Assembly: GCA_944989445.1 (NCBI GenBank)
Contig: CALYLW010001079.1
Coordinates: forward strand, 124,001 to 188,000
DNA length: 64,000 bases
Direction: 5' to 3'
Origin: Ampullaceana balthica
Lineage: Eukaryota; Mollusca; Gastropoda; Lymnaeidae
Shown here: positions 56,746-64,000 of the stretch, piece by piece
How the letters are laid out: every line of letters starts with the position of its first letter
Numbering within the stretch: the stretch's first letter is position 1
The notes under the pieces: generated by a model
What the model saw: the letters and a program-made list of their open reading frames with translations, nothing else
Told to the model about the DNA's origin: nothing
Databases searched by the model: none
Made by a program: the position numbers and the translations under genes

Positions 56746-59700
56746 GGGATGGATACAGGTGGGGTCAAATTGTTTTACTTTGTAACAGGATCCCGCCCTG
56801 TGGTCTCTTTGATAAAGTAAATAAAATATAAAAATCAAAAAAAAATACTAATGGACTTATTGTGTCACGTTATTAGGACATTGCAGACCAGTTAATTTAT
56901 ATTATTTTTATTTAATAAAATTAAAACTCTTCATGTAGCTCGTTGCCAGGGATAATTGAGAGTGCGAATCTGGTTCAATCCCACCAGGATTATGACCGGG
57001 TTCCACAACCAAACCTCCAGTTTTTTTTGTTCACAAACGAATGGTCTCGTTTTGATTTTTGAGTGTTGTTGAACCAAGTAAGGTAATTCTTGTATAAAAG
57101 AGAGTCAGAAAAATGTTAAAAAAAATAAAAATAAATAAAAAAAATTTCTGGAAATTTGAATTAAGGAATTTTTTGATTTTTTATTTTTAGGATCACTGGG
57201 ACCTACATGAGCCTTTAGAGACTAGAGTGTGCGGAGGAGGTGGAGACCAGTCTGGATGGGTCAGAATCTTGAGGGTGGGGGAGGTCACCAAAAGAAAAAT
57301 CAACCAGCCCAATCTGAGAGAAAGGTCATTCAACAATGGAGAATAAAGAAAATCAAAAAAGTCCCAGGATAGTTTATGTTAAACCTTTGAGTTTTTTTTT
57401 TATTTTTTTTTTTTTTTTTATGTTTTTTTAAAACGTTTTATTTTTAAATTTTTAATTATTTTTTAAAATAATTTTTATTTTTTTTTAAAAGAGGACTTTG
57501 ACCCCATTCATTGTGTTGTGGTATATTTGTATTTTGGTGTGTTTTCTGTTGTAGCATTTATTTTTTGCATTTTGTTTTGTTTGTAAGATTCAAATGCTTT
57601 TATTAATGTTCATGTTATATCAATTATTATTTAGTGAATTCCCATTAAAATGTTTTTTTTTTTTTTTTTTAAAACCCAATTTCAGGGAAGGAATGCATAG
57701 CCTACATATATCTTTAGATGTTTGAGTAATGACGACTTTGGAGGTCTCGTTATATATTGATAAAGGAATCATCTATTCAAAATATGCTGTTTCATACTTT
57801 AATTTCTTTATAGACATTAGCTAGGTGTTTTATTATATTCTAATTATTTCCTTTATTGATTGCTTGGGAAGGAAAAGGAAAGACGGGAATGGAAATTCTA
57901 ATTTGTGGTTTAAATTGTGTGTAAAGTAAGGGAAGAGATTAAAGGTCTAAGTATTTTGAAGTTACATGTGTACTATCATTATGTGCATCTGGAAAAAGGA
58001 GGGGAAAAGAAATATATGGTTGAGTGATTTACCGAGGGTATGTTCATATAATAAATTATATGTATTTAGGGAGATGATGTAATAGAATTGAGCTTTTAAT
58101 TCTTAGGGCGGGGAACTCACTCTCTTGACTTGTATTAGTTTTATTATGTTGAGTGATGTCCCTTACATGTAAAGTAGAATAATAAACAAGCAACATGAAA
58201 CATGGCTTCTTCGTCACTTGTACTGTATATCTAGAATTATAAAACCACAATCCACTTCAATATATATATATATTATATATATATATATAACAGCAACATA
58301 TATAAGACAAAAGTTCAATAAGAGTATATGACCTTTCTCATACAACGAGTAGTGTTCAGTGTTATAAAAATTATGTTAAGGGGTACACACGACACAGGTG
58401 TTGAAAGTTTTGGTGTACATTTGGTAACACTTTTGTGCTGACAGTGAACCCAATAAAAAACAATTCACTGCTCGCATGTCAAGATGTCCCTAAAACAAGA
58501 GCAGTAGCCAATGATAGTGAACCTTCTCGCCAGGGTGGGGTGGGGAGGAGAGGGCGATCCTTATGTTGCCACCCATCATTCACGAGAACACCCGACACAC
58601 CGCCCTATTAATTATCGCCTCTCCCCTGTCTGCCATCGATATGCAAGTGCTCTTAAATGTACCAAAATAGACTACATCATTTTTTATTCTTTTTCTTTAC
58701 ATCACAAAAGTCATGTTTGACCAAGTGTAGAAAGGAAAGGGAGGGGAAAACCTCACTTCTTTGTTACCGCGTTTTGGGTTTTCTTAATGGTTGGTTTGTG
58801 TCATGTCTGCCTTTCACAAACACCCTAAAGGTTTTATGTTTTGTTGTACTAATTTAATAATAAAAGACCCACGTTGCTTCTTTTCGAATGGGTGTGCCGA
58901 TACGGTATTGTGCCCCCCCATCATCGGAATATTGCATTTGTAGTTAAACATTCTTGCTTTTCTTTTTTTTAAATGACGGGTATTTTTATAGTCACCTTCT
59001 TTGTTTGTATATGTTTCCCTCCACACCTCTAAGTCCTAAGTGTTTTAAAAAAAATTTTTTTAATTGTTTATAATGTTTTAAAAAATGGCCATTTTCGGGA
59101 GGAGGGGAGGGGGAGGAGGGAGATCAGGCCAACACAAATAAGTTAAAGTGTTTTTTAAATGGCCCACACATCGTGGGTGTGAGGATTGGAGGGAGATAGG
59201 CCAACACAAAGTTGTTTTTATATTTTTTTGTTAATTATTTTTTTGTTTATTTATTGTATTATTTTTTTTTTTTTAAATATTATAATTTGTTTTTTTGTTA
59301 TTTTATTTTTTGTTTGTTTTTTATTAAAAAATTATTTTATTATTTTTGTTTGTGTTTATTTTTTTGTTTTTAAATGGCCCCCCATCCCCTACCCCCATCC
59401 CATCCCCACATCATCGGGAGGGTGGATAGGAGGGGGGAGAGGGGATTGACCACCAAAAAAGTCGGTAAGCAGAAGGAATCTCCTTCATGGAAGGCAGCAA
59501 AAAATACGATTTCCTGCTTTATGTACACATACTACCATCAGGGTTCTTGCTTTGTATAAATTCAAGACCTATGGGCCCAAGAAATTGTCTTTTCCTTTCT
59601 GTGATGAAATGGTCGAGCCAAACCACAATATGCCATAAGTGGAGGTGTGGTCATGGTTGTATCTGGTGGTATGGTGTTGGTGTAAACAAAAGTGGATGAT

Positions 59701-60525
59701 TTTCCATCTGAACAGGCACCTTTCCCTCTTTATTCGGGAAGAATATTTGCCCGTTTTTTGCGGTTACGTATACCGTTTTTTTTTTTTTTTTTTTACCACG
59801 TTAAAATCGTTTTATTACTTTTTCGTGTTTATATTTTAACTTTAACGTTTTTTTGCTTTTTATTTACGTATATTATAAATTTTCGTCGTTCGTAAATAAT
59901 TTTTAACGTTTATAAATTAATTTTCTTATACGTTTTAGTTATTCGTTAATTATATTTTTGTTTTTTTATTTAATAATTTTTTTTTAATATTCGAGCTTTT
60001 GGCCCGTCCGTCTCGTGTTAACACAAGATGGTGTTGTGTTTTTTTGTTTTTTGTCCTCCATTTGTTTACTTTATATGAATAACCTAAAATTTATATTAAA
60101 CCTTTTGCTAAATTTTTTTCAAACTCGCCAAACTGTTAGTTAATCTAACATCCTCAATTCGCCCTTTATTGCATTGTTATAAATTATTTTTTAAAACACG
60201 CTGTATCAACTGGAGAGACATTTTCGTTTCATAGCAAGAGGCACAAGTGGGGGCCCCCGGCCCGCCCCGCACCGCTTTTTTTCTTCTTTTTTTTCCGCTC
60301 TTTTTTTTCTTTAACTTTTTATTTAAGTTTTTTCTAGATTGTTGAGGATAAATAAAGTACTTGGGAGGTCTAACAAACCATCTTTCAAAACAACAACAAA
60401 TCCAAAACCCCCGGACTGTATCAGACAAAATAAAAAACCAATCACAAACCCGACTGCGTCTCCCTTGAATACCAAAGACATCATTGATTGAGGGTTCAGT
60501 ACCTAATCGTAATTATTTTAAACAA
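56746..60525. other. Mixed sequence, no gene identified
   Basis: Ordinary and T-rich patches alternate (T-runs at 57390-57420, 57650-57672, 59220-59370, 59780-59795). A (TA)n microsatellite is at 58262-58290. No convincing coding region or element. Confidence 0.4.
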
Positions 60526-60528
60526 TAA

Positions 60529-60569
<41 letters not shown>

Positions 60570-61835
60570 AAAAAAAAAAAAAAATAACACACAAAAAAAA
60601 TCAACAACCTTGATTGAATTCACCCCACCGATCCAACTAACTATTTTTTTTTTAAAAAATAAACTTCCCACCCCAATTAGGGGACCGTCCACATCCATTA
60701 ATGGCCCCCCCTTTCAATCCACAAGCCAAGGTTTATTGAAAGGCCCTAAGAAAGAAGTCTATTTGACCATGAATTGGGAATACGGATGGTTGTTTTTTTT
60801 TTTTCCTGATGTTAGTTTTGTCTACATAATTTTACCTAGTGGCCTTTTTTTTTTTTTTCTTCTTCTTATTTTGTTTTTTTTGGTATTTTTTTGTTGCCTC
60901 TCTTGGCCTTTCTTTTCCCATTTGATTCCTTTTTTTGTTTTGAAACAACCATTGCACAGTGGTTGTTTTTTTTTGGGTTTTTTCCTTTTTTTCTTTTTCC
61001 CTTTTTTTAATAATTATTTTAATCCCATTATTTAATTTTAATTTTATTACTTGGAACATTGACTGTGGGTTTATTAATTTTTTTAACTTATTTTTTTTTA
61101 TAGCGACTTATCCTTTTATAGTTTAATTTTTAGGTTTTTTTTTTTTTGTTTTTTTTTTTATAAAATTAAAATAAAATTTTTTTTATGTTTTAGGATTAGA
61201 TAATCATTTTATTTTGTACACTTATGGTGAATAATTATTAATTAAAAATTTTGTTTTCGCAACAAACAAAAACTAGACATTTTTTTTTTGAATTAATTAT
61301 TATTATTTAAATAGAAGGAAAATATTATTATAAATATTTATTTAAATAGATAGGAAACAATTATTTAACTTTTTCCGTTTTCCGTGTTATATGAGCTTTT
61401 TTTAATTATTCTTTGAAACTAGGGGTTTTGTTTTGTTGTGTGTTGTTTTTATGTTTTTTTTTTATATTCCCAACCCTTTCTTTTTATTTTCTCTTCAAAA
61501 GCCAACCAAGCCAAGTGTCTGGTGAATTAATGTGTCACCCCCCCAAGGTACTTGTCCATTTGGGTTTTTTGTTAAGAGATTATTAAATAATACCGAAATA
61601 TTGTAACTTTTATCTTTATCTGGTTTATTTACAGACGCTCCTTCATATTCAGAAGAGGAATTATTGCGTGTCTATTCAGCTTTCTAATCTATGGTTTTTT
61701 TTGTTGGTGTCTTGTTACCTGCATTTTAATAAATATTAGAGGATTTTTTTTTTTTTTTTTTTTTTGTTTTGTTTTTTCTTTTTAGATTTTTATTTAAACG
61801 TTGATTTTTATTAATATTTAAATGTTTGATAATTT
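60526..61835. other. A- and T-run rich sequence
   Basis: A-run block 60529-60600, T-rich 60790-61020 and 61135-61190, T-run 61743-61765. No gene recognised. Confidence 0.45.
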
Positions 61836-61844
61836 AAGTGTTCG

Positions 61845-62720
61845 TTGGTTGTTTTCCTGGATTCATTTTCTTCAGGCAACCCATTCCACGCCCGAAATTC
61901 CGGACGGGAAGAAGGAAAAACTTGTATGTGTTTGTTCTTGCATACGGAATAAGAAAGGTGTTTTTATCCTTATGTCTATCTGAGGGTTGTATTAAGTTAT
62001 CTTTGTGTTGTATTTCTAAATTAGAATTAATTGCTTTATGTATGATTACTACTTTGCTCTTGGTTCTTCTATCCTCTAGTGTTTCAAGGTTTAATGATTT
62101 AACTAATGGTGTTATTCTTGTCAGTTTCGAATATTCTCCAGTAATGAATCTGGCAGCTCTTTTTTTGAATTTGTTCTAGTTTATCAATGTTTTCTTTGGT
62201 GGATGGGTCCCATACAGAAGATGCATATTCTAGTACAGGTCTCACCAAAGTGAGGTAGCATTTTAGTTTTATATCTCTATTACATTTGTTAAAGTTCCTT
62301 TTTATAAAGCCTAAGGTTTTGTTTGATTTTTTAATAACTTCATTGACATGGGGATTCCATGATAGTTTCTCATTTATTAAGACTCCTAAGTATTTTGCAT
62401 CTTTAGTTTGGGTCAGTTCTTTTCCATGAATGTAATATTTTGAATTTATTTGTTTCTTTTTCTTTGTTACTCTTAACAGTTGACACTTTTCTGGAGAAAG
62501 ACATACTCCAGTTAGTTTCCCCATTTATCAATTCATCTAAGTCTTTTTGTAAAATTTTGCTATCTTGTCTGATTTAATTGTTCTATAGATTATACAATCA
62601 TCAGCAAATAACCTACTATTGTACCTTGTTGAGAGTGTTGTTGGGTAAATCATTTTTATAGATCAAAAAGAGTACGGGACCTAGCACAGTTCCTTGTGAA
62701 ACTCTGAGTTAACCTTTATT
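61845..62720 (-). pseudogene. Jockey/I-type LINE reverse transcriptase, C-terminal part
   Basis: Minus strand, from high to low coordinate: VSQGTVLGPVLFDL-like sequence (about 62660-62705), RLFADDCIIYRTIKSD with the catalytic FADD (about 62580-62615), then an open frame 62524-62099: LSPEKCQLLRVTKKKK, KYLGVLINEKLSWNPHVNEVIKKSNKTLGFIKRNF, LKCYLTLVRPVLEYASSVWDPSTKENIDKLEQIQKKS. Further down, in another frame, FPSGI-like sequence appears near 61900. This is the thumb and C-terminus of RTs from Jockey/CR1/I-group LINEs, abundant in snails. A stop and frame changes flank the long open piece, so it is a dead fragment. Confidence 0.75.
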
Positions 62721-62765
62721 GGTGCAGATTTAGATCCATTAAATTTATTTAACTAGGAGATTTAT

Positions 62766-62812
62766 AACTTCATGAAATGTACACAAAGAGTATTTTATAA
62801 TTAGTTTTGGGT
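62766..62812 (-). mobile_element. Helitron internal fragment
   Basis: GAAATGTACACAAAGAGTAT followed by TTTATAATTA matches the Helitron interior at about 25085-25120 (same strand), except for two extra bases. It is only about 45 bp long and not in register with the Helitron end at 63061. Confidence 0.5.
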
Positions 62813-63060
62813 TTGGGTAAATTTATTTGTCTCCCACGTCAACATAATATTTTTACGGGCCGGGTGAGAAGGAGAGGAGGGAAGAAGGGCAAAAGGGAAA
62901 TGAAGAGAAAGAGAAAAACACCACACGCTCTCGTTAATATCGAAACCAAGAATGGATTACCTTCTTTTTGTTAACTGCTCTATGGACTGTTTTCTTTTTT
63001 TCCTGTCTATGTCCCCTCAGCCTTTATGGAAAAAAAATCTTGTGCGCTTTTATTTTTATA

Positions 63061-63240
63061 TTAGAAAACAAGTGTAAACAATCACCCGTCGAAGATGACG
63101 GATAAAATAAAGGTAAGTTTTCAAAAATTATTACACATCAGATTTAAAAATTACGCGTCTTCAAGTAATACAGAAACTTTCTTTTTATCTTTTTATTATA
63201 TTTTATTGATTCATTTTTATCCATACCGAACCATCTTTTT
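63061..63240 (-). mobile_element. Helitron 3' end, minus strand, degraded
   Basis: On the minus strand CCGTCATCTTCGACGG (63086-63101) forms the terminal hairpin. The upstream sequence (TACACATCAGATT complement, AATACAGAAACTTTC) matches 22835-22890. The expected CTAG is replaced: CTTG stands close by and CTAA, followed by T, lies at 63061-63064. Confidence 0.6.
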
Positions 63241-64000
63241 TGCGAAAATGTTCGAAAAATAAAAAAAAGTAAAAAAAAAGTGGTTTTTTTTTATTTTTGG
63301 TGGTTCTTTTTGCCGCAAATTCACTATAAAAACAAAATCGATCGCCCCAGCCAGCGCGTCCACATAACAGCTCATTTACAAATTTCCGTTCTTTAGCAGC
63401 CCACTAACAGCATTATAATTACCATCCCATACATACAGGACAACGGGGGGGGGGGAGAAGGGGAAGGGGGGAAAATTTATTGTTATATCTGATTTTGTTT
63501 TTTGCAATTTGCAATATTAATAAAATAATTAACAGAAATTCAGAATTTTGTAATAATAATATAAAACCAAAGTCCTACACATTTTATTGATATTTTTAAA
63601 GCACTCGTCATTTCTTATGCCATTACTCGCATGACGTTTATTTTTTAATAAATTTTATGAAAAAAAAAAAATGCTTATTTCAAAAAGTGTTTTTATGACT
63701 TTATTTTTTTCAAGTTTTTTTTATTTGAGGGTTGTGGTTATGATACAGTAAAAGTAATTAAAAAAATAATTTTTCCCAATGTCATTAAAATAAATTTTTT
63801 TAGAGATATATTTCATAACCAATAGATAAAATATAATTTCTTTCTAAATACTACATACTCTTACTCGTGAGAGAATCCTCTGGGGGGGGCCACCAAATGT
63901 TTTTTTTTTGTTGATGTTTTTTTTTTTTGGTTGTTTGATGAAAAAACTCATTTAGCTAATCTTACCTCATTAAGAAATTCAAACGAAAATAAATGTTTGT
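63241..64000. other. AT-rich end of window
   Basis: No gene or repeat recognised. A G-run lies at about 63448-63460. Confidence 0.4.

Noticed and set aside
56965..57010. tRNA or SINE suggested by GGTTCAATCCC
   Set aside because: A B-box word alone; no A box, no cloverleaf, and it lies in the poor-quality zone.

Overview
The window looks like a piece of an animal nuclear genome, most likely a gastropod mollusc. Freshwater pulmonate snail is my best guess, as an inference. It is AT-rich and intron-scale gene-poor, and it is dominated by eukaryotic transposable elements: hAT elements with 8-bp target duplications, Helitrons, RTE-, L2/CR1- and Jockey-type LINEs, and a tRNA-derived SINE with a central domain I associate with molluscs. 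It also carries many minisatellites. I see no operons, CRISPR array, rRNA or intact tRNA gene.

1-10 kb is a nested stack. A Helitron-like fragment (355-650) is cut by a transposon (about 651-9890) whose gene encodes a KRBA2/SCAND3-type DDE integrase. A ZBED5-like hAT element (1355-7803) inserted into the integrase gene. A nearly full-length RTE retrotransposon (4490-7655) with a perfect 12-bp target duplication then inserted into the hAT. All three coding regions are broken.

10-17 kb holds three copies of a roughly 400-600 bp repeat with AATCCCTTATAT ends (one carrying a small Penelope-like insertion), an 881-bp non-autonomous hAT element, and a 1.5-kb minisatellite of period about 36 bp.

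17.7-19.3 kb holds the only host-like gene: a serine-peptidase-like protein with a TAGHVV histidine motif and, after frame breaks, a GSSGGPV serine motif. I consider it decaying or mis-sequenced.

19.6-37.3 kb contains several precisely bounded hAT MITEs (19669-20987, 23383-23568, 24376-25392, 25443-25639), two Helitrons with canonical 3' hairpin plus CTAG ends, a family with CCGTCCATAAATGACGTCA ends, a reverse copy of the AATCCC family split by a ZMYM1-like hAT, and five tandem arrays.

37.9-40.1 kb is a reverse-strand L2/CR1-like LINE. Its reverse-transcriptase reading frame contains 28 phase-perfect copies of a 32-bp unit born from the coding sequence itself.

41-43.2 kb holds a short hAT MITE, an AT-rich 15-bp array and a SINE.

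From 43.3 kb to about 61.7 kb the character changes. Ordinary sequence alternates with long one- or two-letter tracts, including a 540-bp block nearly without G and a 1,020-bp block nearly without C. I read most of this as a poor-consensus region, though a biological origin cannot be excluded from sequence alone. Normal repeats return at the end: a reverse-strand LINE reverse-transcriptase fragment (61.85-62.72 kb) and a Helitron 3' end (63.06-63.24 kb).
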